Positions 1 to 5,295 of a stretch of DNA of 5,295 nt are shown one piece after another. The DNA comes from Candidatus Cloacimonadota bacterium (GTDB lineage: Bacteria; Cloacimonadota; Cloacimonadia; Cloacimonadales; WRIO01). The stretch lies in the NCBI GenBank assembly GCA_017998585.1, contig JAGOCT010000147.1, positions 1 to 5,295 on the forward strand, read 5' to 3'. The stretch's first letter is position 1. Every line of letters begins with the position of its first letter. A model generated the notes under the pieces. The model did not search any database, had not been told where the DNA came from, and was given only the letters and a program-made list of their open reading frames with translations. Position numbers and translations under genes: made by a program.

Positions 1-369
1 ATGCTGATAAATATTGTCAAAAATATAATCGAAGGGTTTGCTCCCAATGCTTTGAATAAGACTTTCCCCTGAACCTATTATACCCCCCTGGTTTTGTGTA
101 CCCCATAATAAACCAGCAATGAGCATGATAAAGAAAGATATAAGAGTAACGACGCAATATTTCCAGTTTTCGGATTTATATTGTATTTTTAAAACATTCA
201 TTTTTATCAGACTCAGTTGTCCCAATATGATCGCAAACCCTGAGATAATCATAAACCAGATTTCAAGTTCACTGACGATACGTTCAAATGGTTTATGAGG
301 GATAAACTCAGAGACAATCATAAGCAGACCTGCTAAAAAAGTGATGATTAAAGGTAATATATGATTCAT
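1..369 (-). CDS. Uncharacterised multi-spanning membrane protein (3' end outside window)
   Basis: The frame is open from an ATG at 369 to the window edge, giving 123 residues with no stop, so the C-terminus is missing. The start is supported by an ideal AGGAGG at 375-380, 5 bases upstream of the ATG. Three hydrophobic segments are visible: about residues 4-21 (just after MNHILP), 37-56 (IWFMIISGFAIILG) and 72-90 (CVVTLISFFIMLIAGLLWG). They are joined by short polar loops with a basic stretch around 57-70. After segment 3 comes a glycine/serine-rich stretch (TQNQGGIIGSGES) and a segment ending KPFDYIFDNIYQH, which probably leads into another membrane region. I recognise no catalytic motif. The gene follows the DUF6754-like gene with 9 bases between stop and start, and its ribosome-binding site overlaps that stop, so the two are almost certainly one operon and probably partners. 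The gene itself is well supported; its function is unknown. Confidence 0.85.
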   Translation of the reverse strand, partial: MNHILPLIITFLAGLLMIVSEFIPHKPFERIVSELEIWFMIISGFAIILGQLSLIKMNVLKIQYKSENWKYCVVTLISFFIMLIAGLLWGTQNQGGIIGSGESLIQSIGSKPFDYIFDNIYQH

Positions 370-374
370 TCAAA

Positions 375-380
375 CCTCCT
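375..380 (-). promoter_or_regulatory. Ribosome-binding site overlapping the upstream stop codon
   Basis: On the minus strand AGGAGG (380 to 375) lies 5 bases before the ATG at 369. The first two bases of the motif are also the last two bases of the TAG stop (381-379) of the DUF6754-like gene, read as TAGGAGG. A ribosome ending the first gene would stand on the start signal of the second, which suggests coupled translation and matched amounts of the two membrane proteins. The motif is seen directly; coupling is inferred. Confidence 0.8.
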
Positions 381-1485
381 ATGATATATTAAAAAAATCT
401 TTTAGAAAATGAATTCCAAAAATTTCAAGGATTACACCAGTTATTATCATGAGAATAATCACAAATTTACCAAAATCTTGGCCTTTAAGACTGCCTAACT
501 GCTGAGGATCTTTCGATAAATAGGCAGATGCAGCAAAGAGTTCTTCTCCAATTAATGTGTAATCACAGGATGCAACGAAAAATGGCAACTGACTTGGTTG
601 TGCAGTTCCAGCAGTTTGTATTGCTCCACTAGCAAAACCTGTTTCTGCAATAATCAAAGATTCAGCATAAAAACAACCTAAAAGGAAATTTGCAGCGGGT
701 TTTTCCCTCATTATAATACCATCAACACCTGCTACATAGCCAAACTGGTCATCTGTTAAGTAAAAAATATTATCAGGCTGATATTCATCAGGATGTCCTG
801 ACTGCATATAAGCAGTTTTTACTATTTCTCTGGCTGCTGAAAGAACCATTGATTTGCTGACTGGCACTATCAGTTTACAGTGATAATCAGCTGTTTTTTC
901 AGCCAGTTTTCCTAGAATTGTGAGTCCTGCTATAGTTTGCATGTCATCTAAATCCATGATTCCTGGTACGAACAGTACGGGTTTTCCCATTTCTGTTGCC
1001 CGACCCACTGCTTCATCCATTGCATCTAGTCCATTAATTTTTCTGATATAGAGTTCTTTACCCTGTTTTGCTGATAAGACATAATAGGCAATTGCTGATG
1101 AAAATAATATCAGGATTATCAATAAAGGCAATTTGTCTGTATTAAACCACTGAGCTTTTGGAATTGCTGAACTTTTATAAAAATTGACCAGTTCTCCTGC
1201 TTGGTTTTTCACATCAAGACGATAAAAAACCATGTTTCCTGAAAAGGTGGAGTCTTTGTCAACATATTCTGTTAAGTCAGATGAAAGAGGGATTTGAATG
1301 AAATGTTTATTATCTGTGCTTTTGTATAGTTCAATATGTCCTGATTCAAGTATAGACTTATCCCATTGAAGTTTGATGGCTGAACCATCATCATTCGGGT
1401 AATCTGTTACTTTAAACAGATGAGCACTCATGAGCATGGATAAAATTCCTAATGCTATGGTGATACAGAATAATCGTTTATTCAT
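379..1485 (-). CDS. FnIII-like / DUF6754-like membrane protein
   Basis: This is a 368-residue protein of unknown biochemical function. Residues 4-20 are a hydrophobic signal or anchor segment. Residues about 24-113 resemble a fibronectin type III fold: DDGSAIKLQW near the start, then IELYKSTD, then YVDKD, then VFYRLDV, the usual W, Y/D and Y positions of FnIII strands. A membrane helix follows at about 119-138 (LPLLIILILFSSAIAYYVL), then basic residues (K140, K143, R148, K149). By the positive-inside rule this puts the FnIII-like part outside the inner membrane and the core inside. The core, about 140-338, matches my recollection of DUF6754; it contains VPGIMDLDDMQTIAGL, VPVSKSMVLSAARE, LTDDQFGYVAGVDGIIMREKPAA, and a Gly/Ala-rich ETGFASGAIQTAG stretch. 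A last helix spans about 340-361. The ATG at 1485 has GGAG 6 bases upstream and a strong promoter behind it. It is the first gene of an operon with the membrane protein at 1-369. Family assignment is from memory; topology is predicted by eye. Confidence 0.72.
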   Translation of the reverse strand: MNKRLFCITIALGILSMLMSAHLFKVTDYPNDDGSAIKLQWDKSILESGHIELYKSTDNKHFIQIPLSSDLTEYVDKDSTFSGNMVFYRLDVKNQAGELVNFYKSSAIPKAQWFNTDKLPLLIILILFSSAIAYYVLSAKQGKELYIRKINGLDAMDEAVGRATEMGKPVLFVPGIMDLDDMQTIAGLTILGKLAEKTADYHCKLIVPVSKSMVLSAAREIVKTAYMQSGHPDEYQPDNIFYLTDDQFGYVAGVDGIIMREKPAANFLLGCFYAESLIIAETGFASGAIQTAGTAQPSQLPFFVASCDYTLIGEELFAASAYLSKDPQQLGSLKGQDFGKFVIILMIITGVILEIFGIHFLKDFFNIS

Positions 1486-1513
1486 AAAATACTCCGATTG
1501 TTTTTATTAAGAA

Positions 1514-1542
1514 ATGTTAGTATTTTTTTATTAGTTTGTCAA
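1514..1542 (-). promoter_or_regulatory. Sigma-70-type promoter of the DUF6754-like operon
   Basis: On the minus strand a perfect -35 box TTGACA (1542 to 1537) is followed by a 17-base spacer and a -10 box TAACAT (1519 to 1514). The -10 matches TATAAT at four of six positions, including the first T and A and the last T. The spacer carries a run of seven A. Transcription would start near 1507, leaving a leader of about 20 bases that contains the GGAG of the gene starting at 1485. Positions fit a housekeeping promoter well; there is no experimental support. Confidence 0.65.
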
Positions 1543-1550
1543 TGATTATT

Positions 1551-1579
1551 TTGTGTTTCTTTGGAAATTTCTTTATTTT
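1551..1579 (+). promoter_or_regulatory. Weak candidate promoter for mutM
   Basis: TTGTGT (1551-1556), a 17-base spacer and TATTTT (1574-1579) is the best-placed plus-strand pair before mutM; it would give a leader of about 25 bases. It matches consensus at only three and four of six positions. The region is very T-rich, so such pairs arise easily; a second pair of the same quality is TTGTTT (1498-1503) with TATTTT (1521-1526). If either is right, the mutM promoter sits back to back with, or overlaps, the stronger divergent promoter on the minus strand. Confidence 0.25.
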
Positions 1580-1610
1580 ATTCTTAAGAAACTGATTAAA
1601 GGAGTTTGAA

Positions 1611-2408
1611 ATGCCTGAATTACCAGAAGTTGAAATAATATGTAAAGAGCTCAATCTTATATTACCAGGACAAATTGTGAATACTATAGAAAGTAAAAAA
1701 GACAATATGATTATTCCTTTTGTAGAGTTCATAAAATGTCAAAGTGTAATTTCGGTTCAAAGAAGAGCAAAATACATTTTGATTTATTTAAGCTTAGGGC
1801 AGATCATTATTATTCATCTAAGAATGACTGGAAAGCTCATTTATCCTGCGATTTCTTCACAGATAAATAAATATACAAGAGTAGTTTTTTATTTGCAAAA
1901 TGAAATGCTGTTGTTGTATGATGATGTTCGCTCTTTGGGGAAAATATATATTTGTAATGAAGATTATAAACGTAAGATGTTTGAAAAAACAGGTGTTGAA
2001 CCTTTTAGTCCTTTGTTTAACTCTAAGTATTTGATTGAAAAAGCAAAAAGAAAACATACTGCTGTCAAGCCTTTCCTGATGGATCAATCAATCATTGCTG
2101 GAATTGGCAATATTTATGCCGTTGAGATTCTTTTTAAATGCAGAATATCTCCACTTAGGGAGGTAAGTAATATTAGCGTAGATGAATGGGATGATATTAT
2201 CCGTTTTACTGTGTCAATCTTAAAAGAAGCTATTGTTCATAATGGAACTACAATATCAGATTTCAGACGTGTCGATGAAAAAAATGGAGAATTTCAGAAT
2301 TTTCTTCAAATCTATGGTAAAGCAAAATGCCCACACTGTAATAATGAGTTGACTTCAATAAAGCAGGCGGGCAGAAGTTCAAGATATTGTTCTAAATGTC
2401 AGCAATAG
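1611..2408 (+). CDS. mutM: Formamidopyrimidine-DNA glycosylase (Fpg/MutM)
   Basis: This base-excision repair enzyme removes oxidised purines such as 8-oxoguanine and FapyG and cuts the abasic site by beta,delta-elimination. Family hallmarks are complete. It begins MPELPEVE, so the processed N-terminal proline (catalytic nucleophile) and E3 are present. K54 in RRAKY matches the conserved lysine of E. coli (K57). The void-filling M72 (LRMTG) and R107 are present, as is the GIGNIYA loop with N167. The helix-two-turns-helix region is followed by a C-terminal zinc finger with C240, C243, C260 and C263, and R255 in GRSSRYC. Its 265 residues are close to the usual 270. AAAGGAG at 1598-1604, 6 bases before the ATG, and the need for Pro2 fix the start. 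One oddity is that the usual F of the intercalating RRFG motif is L109 (VRSLG). It is the only plus-strand gene, divergent from the operon on its left and convergent with the propeller gene one base away, so it is likely transcribed alone. Confidence 0.97.
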   Translation: MPELPEVEIICKELNLILPGQIVNTIESKKDNMIIPFVEFIKCQSVISVQRRAKYILIYLSLGQIIIIHLRMTGKLIYPAISSQINKYTRVVFYLQNEMLLLYDDVRSLGKIYICNEDYKRKMFEKTGVEPFSPLFNSKYLIEKAKRKHTAVKPFLMDQSIIAGIGNIYAVEILFKCRISPLREVSNISVDEWDDIIRFTVSILKEAIVHNGTTISDFRRVDEKNGEFQNFLQIYGKAKCPHCNNELTSIKQAGRSSRYCSKCQQ

Positions 2409-2409
2409 A

Positions 2410-2467
2410 TTATCTGATTAATACAAATTTTCCTTTTTTTGAGCCTTCATTGGTTTGAATCAGATAA
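2410..2467. repeat. 10-bp inverted repeat at the convergent gene ends
   Basis: TTATCTGATT (2410-2419) and AATCAGATAA (2458-2467) are perfect inverted copies separated by 38 bases; the left arm includes the TAA stop of the propeller gene. A short CAAA/TTTG pair (2424-2427 and 2454-2457) could extend the stem across a bulge. The arms are AT-rich, the loop is long, and no T-run follows the stem on either strand, so this is not a standard intrinsic terminator. It may be chance; it is listed because the two genes leave no other space for a termination signal. Confidence 0.3.
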
Positions 2468-4848
2468 AAATAAATCCCGGCAGCACAGTCTCTGTTTGCA
2501 TCATTTTTTCCATTCCACTCAAATTCGAAGAAACGATTTTCATCTAGCTCTCGTACCAATTGTCCGTTCAGATCAAAAATCTTACAAGAGTTAGCACCAA
2601 CAGGCATTGTTGGCGCTGCCGTATTTTTAAAGGTTAATACCGGATGTTCTTTAGGATAGAATGGGTTAGGATAAGCAACTATTGACCCAAGTACTTGGCT
2701 GGTTTTATATTGTTTCCCAATTTCTACTGTATTCATCCCTTTATTGGTTCCGATAAAGAGTTTTCCACTTACTGCATCGTATGCCAAATCAGAAATAATA
2801 TCTGAAAGCAGGGGAGAGTTACTGGTATTGATATTAATATATTTATCTTGCCAGGTATCATAAACTGAAATTCCTGAGCCTAAAGAACCAATCCAGATTC
2901 TGCCGAATGGATCAGCAATAACACAGGAAGGGGTAGAGGAATTTCCTGCAAATAAACGTTCTTCATCAGCATAATAATAAGTTTCATCATAAAAATCGTT
3001 GTTATTCCATATCCTGCGCTTTCGGTTGACTGTATATTCATACCAGTTACTGCCATCAAACATGAATAAGCCTGATTCCATGGCAATCCAGTACTGAGTG
3101 CCGTAACTGTTTTTATAAGAGGTTATACCATATACATAGCCTGTTCTCATCGAATTTGGTTCAGCTCTTTTCCAGAAAGATCCATTAGTAAATGGTGTAC
3201 TTTCATCATCCCAATAAACGATTCCATATCTTTGGGTACCAATAAGGGTTTTTTCATCTGAAAAATGAATATTGACTGCATCCTGGGAATTCGTCAGGCT
3301 CAGATAAACAGGTGTCATCGCTTCAAAGTCTGGATTAAGTACATTTATACCTCTCTGATGTGAAACAATCCACATATTGTTATCTTTTGCGTTAAAACGG
3401 ACTTCTGCAATTGTATTGGAAATTAAACCGGTGCTGATATTATGCCAATCGGGTGAATCAGGATTGCTGTTATCTAATACCGAAACTCCATTACTCCATG
3501 GATTAGATTGTCCTTTATCCCATGAACCAAACCATTTTCTGTTTGCCTGATCCACATCTATTCTTAAAATATTATTACTCAGCAAAGGAGAATTTTTATA
3601 AGTATAATGATTCCAATTTGTTCCGTCAAAACTTGAAACACCACGAGTACCATAGGGAAGTGCAGGTCCACCCATATATCCGTCAGCAACCCATACCGTA
3701 GAATTTTTATCTACACAGAGTTTTGTTATAGCATTGGTACTAATAGAATTTTGCTTGTAATTGCCAAAAAAGAAATGACCTGAATAATCTAAATCATTTG
3801 ATTCATTTAATTGAAGAGAAAATATCCCTTCTCCCCAGGTGGAAGCCCATACTAATTGAGTATCAACTGAGTTTGTTGTTTCAGCGAAATCAGTGATAAA
3901 AATGGGATCATTTGAATTAGAATGGTAGTTTAATAATGGATTATTATCTTGAATACAGGCAAATTGTTTATTTTCAGCGTTTTTTTCAAAAGAGTTAGTT
4001 ATCTCTGACCAATAACCGAAAGCACACCACAGATTATTTTGCTTGTCAATATAGATAGCATTTACAGAATCCGATAAGAAGTATGAGTTTAAAGAATGAT
4101 TCTCCATCAACTGATTAAATGTTGTATAATAAGCTCCGTTTTTAGTAGCCAGAGCGATTTGATTATCTCTCAGGTGAATATCAATGATCTCATTACTTAA
4201 CAAATTGCTGTTATTAGTTTTAAAATAATGCCATGATGAAAGAATCTGTATAGAATCTGCGTGGACAACTGACAATCCATTGTTTCCACCGATAAATAAC
4301 CAGCCGGCATCATTTAAACTTAATGCGTTGACTTTATTACTCAATAATCCATTATCAGTGGTGAAATTTTGGATAAATAGCGGATATGGGAAATCGTCAT
4401 TTATCTCAAAAACAGATAATCCACTTTCTGTTCCAATAAACAACATATTCGTCGTTGAACCGTCTGCTTGTGCTTTTTGATATTTGACTATATTTCTGGC
4501 ATAATTACTTATCAGTCCGGTTGAACTATTACACGGAATACTCTTACGGCCATTGATGAAGATATCAACACCACGATTTTTTGTTACATAATAGTATGTT
4601 TGGTTTGTTTTTAATACTGCTTTTATATCAGAATCACTCAAACCTCCAATGAGATTGAGACTTTCTCCGTAATTGTGAGTATCAGTTGAAAAAGTACTGA
4701 CTCCACCCCATGTACCTAAAAGCAGCTCATTATCATCAGCCATCATCGAATAGATTGCTGAAGTATTCGTATAAGCCTGCCAGTTACGTATTGAAAATAA
4801 AAAACAAAAATGAATTAAGATTGTTAAAATCAATGCTAATTTTTTCAT
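2410..4848 (-). CDS. Secreted 14-repeat beta-propeller protein with C-terminal sorting-type domain
   Basis: This is an 812-residue exported protein of unknown ligand. It starts with a signal peptide (MKKLALILTILIHFCFLFS). Residues about 29-715 hold repeats of the two-component-regulator propeller type, each with an L(L/I)SN-x-I motif followed 15-25 residues later by a W/L-(F/I)-G-x-x-x-G-(V/I/L)-S strand pair. I count 14 units, starting near residues 29, 69, 111, 167, 216, 257, 314, 368, 421, 473, 521, 571, 641 and 679, which fits two seven-bladed propellers. Residues about 720-812 form a tail with AYPNPF, then IFDLNGQLV, FEWNGKND, AAGIYFY and a terminal KGKFVLIR. This is the pattern of FlgD-Ig-like/type IX (Por) sorting domains. 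There is no membrane helix after the signal and no kinase, so it is not a complete hybrid sensor. AAGGAG 8 bases before the ATG supports the start, which overlaps the transferase stop. Surface or periplasmic placement is inferred; type IX versus another route cannot be decided here. Confidence 0.85.
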   Translation of the reverse strand: MKKLALILTILIHFCFLFSIRNWQAYTNTSAIYSMMADDNELLLGTWGGVSTFSTDTHNYGESLNLIGGLSDSDIKAVLKTNQTYYYVTKNRGVDIFINGRKSIPCNSSTGLISNYARNIVKYQKAQADGSTTNMLFIGTESGLSVFEINDDFPYPLFIQNFTTDNGLLSNKVNALSLNDAGWLFIGGNNGLSVVHADSIQILSSWHYFKTNNSNLLSNEIIDIHLRDNQIALATKNGAYYTTFNQLMENHSLNSYFLSDSVNAIYIDKQNNLWCAFGYWSEITNSFEKNAENKQFACIQDNNPLLNYHSNSNDPIFITDFAETTNSVDTQLVWASTWGEGIFSLQLNESNDLDYSGHFFFGNYKQNSISTNAITKLCVDKNSTVWVADGYMGGPALPYGTRGVSSFDGTNWNHYTYKNSPLLSNNILRIDVDQANRKWFGSWDKGQSNPWSNGVSVLDNSNPDSPDWHNISTGLISNTIAEVRFNAKDNNMWIVSHQRGINVLNPDFEAMTPVYLSLTNSQDAVNIHFSDEKTLIGTQRYGIVYWDDESTPFTNGSFWKRAEPNSMRTGYVYGITSYKNSYGTQYWIAMESGLFMFDGSNWYEYTVNRKRRIWNNNDFYDETYYYADEERLFAGNSSTPSCVIADPFGRIWIGSLGSGISVYDTWQDKYININTSNSPLLSDIISDLAYDAVSGKLFIGTNKGMNTVEIGKQYKTSQVLGSIVAYPNPFYPKEHPVLTFKNTAAPTMPVGANSCKIFDLNGQLVRELDENRFFEFEWNGKNDANRDCAAGIYFYLIQTNEGSKKGKFVLIR

Positions 4849-4862
4849 TTAAAGAACTCCTT
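4845..4862 (-). promoter_or_regulatory. Coupled start: RBS plus ATGA stop-start overlap
   Basis: On the minus strand AAGGAG (4862 to 4857) lies within the last codons of the transferase gene. Eight bases later ATGA (4848 to 4845) serves both as the start of the propeller gene and, one base in, as the TGA stop of the transferase. This is the standard layout for translational coupling and fixes the start codon of the propeller gene. The layout is seen directly; the effect on expression is inferred. Confidence 0.8.
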
Positions 4863-5295
4863 TTTTACCAGATAATAAAATAATGCGCCTGAGACGATAC
4901 TCAGGATTAACAATAATACCAACATGATATGTCTGTTGACAAAGATATATCCTAATGCCAATATGGCAAATAACAAGGTAACAAACCATGATATCAACAT
5001 CACCATTTTTTCAGAAAAACCCATTTTTAGCATTCTATGATGGATGTGTTGCTTATCGGCATGAAATATATTTTGCTTATTTTTAATTCTTCTAAAAACG
5101 GATGTTACCGTATCAAGTAATGGAACAAACAATACAGTAACTGGAATCAATAATGTCATGGTAGTCAAACCTTTTAACTGATAAGTGCCTAGTATTGAAA
5201 TGGAAGCAAACTGAAATCCCAGAAATAAACTGCCACTATCACCCATAAATATCTTTGAAGGGGGGTAATTATAAAATAAAAAAGATAAACAGCCT
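4845..5295 (-). CDS. WecA/MraY-family polyprenyl-phosphate sugar-1-phosphate transferase (C-terminal part)
   Basis: This inner-membrane enzyme moves a sugar-1-phosphate (commonly GlcNAc-1-P or a relative) from UDP to undecaprenyl phosphate, the first lipid-linked step of O-antigen, capsule or other wall glycans. Only the last 149 residues are in the window. The frame stays open to the right edge, and the coding sequence before the internal ATG at 5246 reads LFYNYPPSKIF, which is family sequence, so that ATG is not the start. Visible family motifs in order are MGDSGSLFLGF (the catalytic aspartate region), VPLLDTVTSVFRR, and HADKQHIHHRML, the His-rich cytoplasmic loop typical of the WecA/TagO/WbpL branch rather than MraY. 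Four hydrophobic segments can be seen, and the protein ends in a short basic tail (VKKEFFK). The sugar cannot be told from this part. The stop overlaps the start of the propeller gene, so the two share a transcript. Confidence 0.92.
   Translation of the reverse strand, partial: GCLSFLFYNYPPSKIFMGDSGSLFLGFQFASISILGTYQLKGLTTMTLLIPVTVLFVPLLDTVTSVFRRIKNKQNIFHADKQHIHHRMLKMGFSEKMVMLISWFVTLLFAILALGYIFVNRHIMLVLLLILSIVSGALFYYLVKKEFFK

Noticed and set aside
1517..1732. Minus-strand 71-codon frame starting MNSTKGIIIL
   Set aside because: It is antisense to the start of mutM and runs through the divergent promoter region. Its hydrophobic start is the reverse of MutM codons, and nothing in it resembles a known family.
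1857..2087. Minus-strand 76-codon frame
   Set aside because: It lies wholly antisense inside mutM, and its composition (F, I, Q-rich) is a reverse-complement effect of lysine- and isoleucine-rich codons.
2427..2440. T-rich run just after mutM as an intrinsic terminator
   Set aside because: The only upstream stem is a 4-bp AT-only pairing (ATTA/TAAT), too weak for a standard terminator, and the run is also the lysine-rich end of the propeller gene.
2880..3086. Minus-strand 68-codon frame
   Set aside because: It is a shifted frame inside the propeller gene, whose own frame carries clear repeat motifs here.
4280..4480. Plus-strand 66-codon frame
   Set aside because: It is antisense to propeller repeats and shows no start signal or recognisable product.
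4845..5246. A complete 133-aa small protein starting at the ATG at 5246
   Set aside because: The frame continues upstream to the window edge with family sequence (LFYNYPPSKIF before MGDSGS), so the ATG encodes an internal methionine of a larger transferase.
1..5295. tRNA, rRNA, CRISPR array, insertion sequence or riboswitch
   Set aside because: Nearly all of the window is accounted for by protein frames with family features. I saw no regularly spaced direct repeats, transposase, terminal repeats or structured leader; the only sizeable intergenic region is 125 bases and is explained by promoters.

Overview
The window (5,295 bases, AT-rich, roughly one third G+C by eye) is dense bacterial coding sequence. 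It holds five protein genes and no RNA gene, mobile element or CRISPR array that I can see. The gene set suggests a diderm of the FCB side of the tree, with Candidatus Cloacimonadota or a neighbouring candidate phylum as the best guess. Three things point there: a secreted propeller protein ending in a type IX-secretion/FlgD-Ig-like tail, a DUF6754-like membrane protein, and the composition. This placement is inference, because there is no rRNA or other phylogenetic marker apart from mutM.

Layout. On the minus strand, from the right edge leftward, comes the C-terminal part of a WecA/MraY-family polyprenyl-phosphate sugar-1-phosphate transferase (4845-5295, 5' end outside the window). Its stop overlaps by 4 bases (ATGA) the start of a long secreted beta-propeller protein (2410-4848, 812 aa). 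That gene ends one base from the end of a convergent plus-strand gene, mutM/fpg (1611-2408, 8-oxoguanine DNA glycosylase). A 125-bp divergent intergenic region (1486-1610) separates mutM from a second minus-strand operon. The operon has a near-consensus sigma-70-type promoter (perfect TTGACA, 17-bp spacer). It encodes a FnIII-like/DUF6754-like membrane protein (379-1485) followed by an uncharacterised multi-spanning membrane protein (1-369, C-terminus outside the window) whose ribosome-binding site overlaps the preceding stop codon.

How the genes fit together. mutM is housekeeping DNA repair and looks functionally unrelated to its neighbours. The transferase and propeller genes look translationally coupled. 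One makes lipid-linked sugar and the other is an exported surface or periplasmic protein, so a cell-envelope theme is plausible but unproven. The DUF6754-like protein and its small membrane partner look like a co-translated two-gene unit, probably a membrane complex of unknown function. This pair and the 14-blade propeller are the parts most worth a second look. No stretch over 300 bases lacks a gene.
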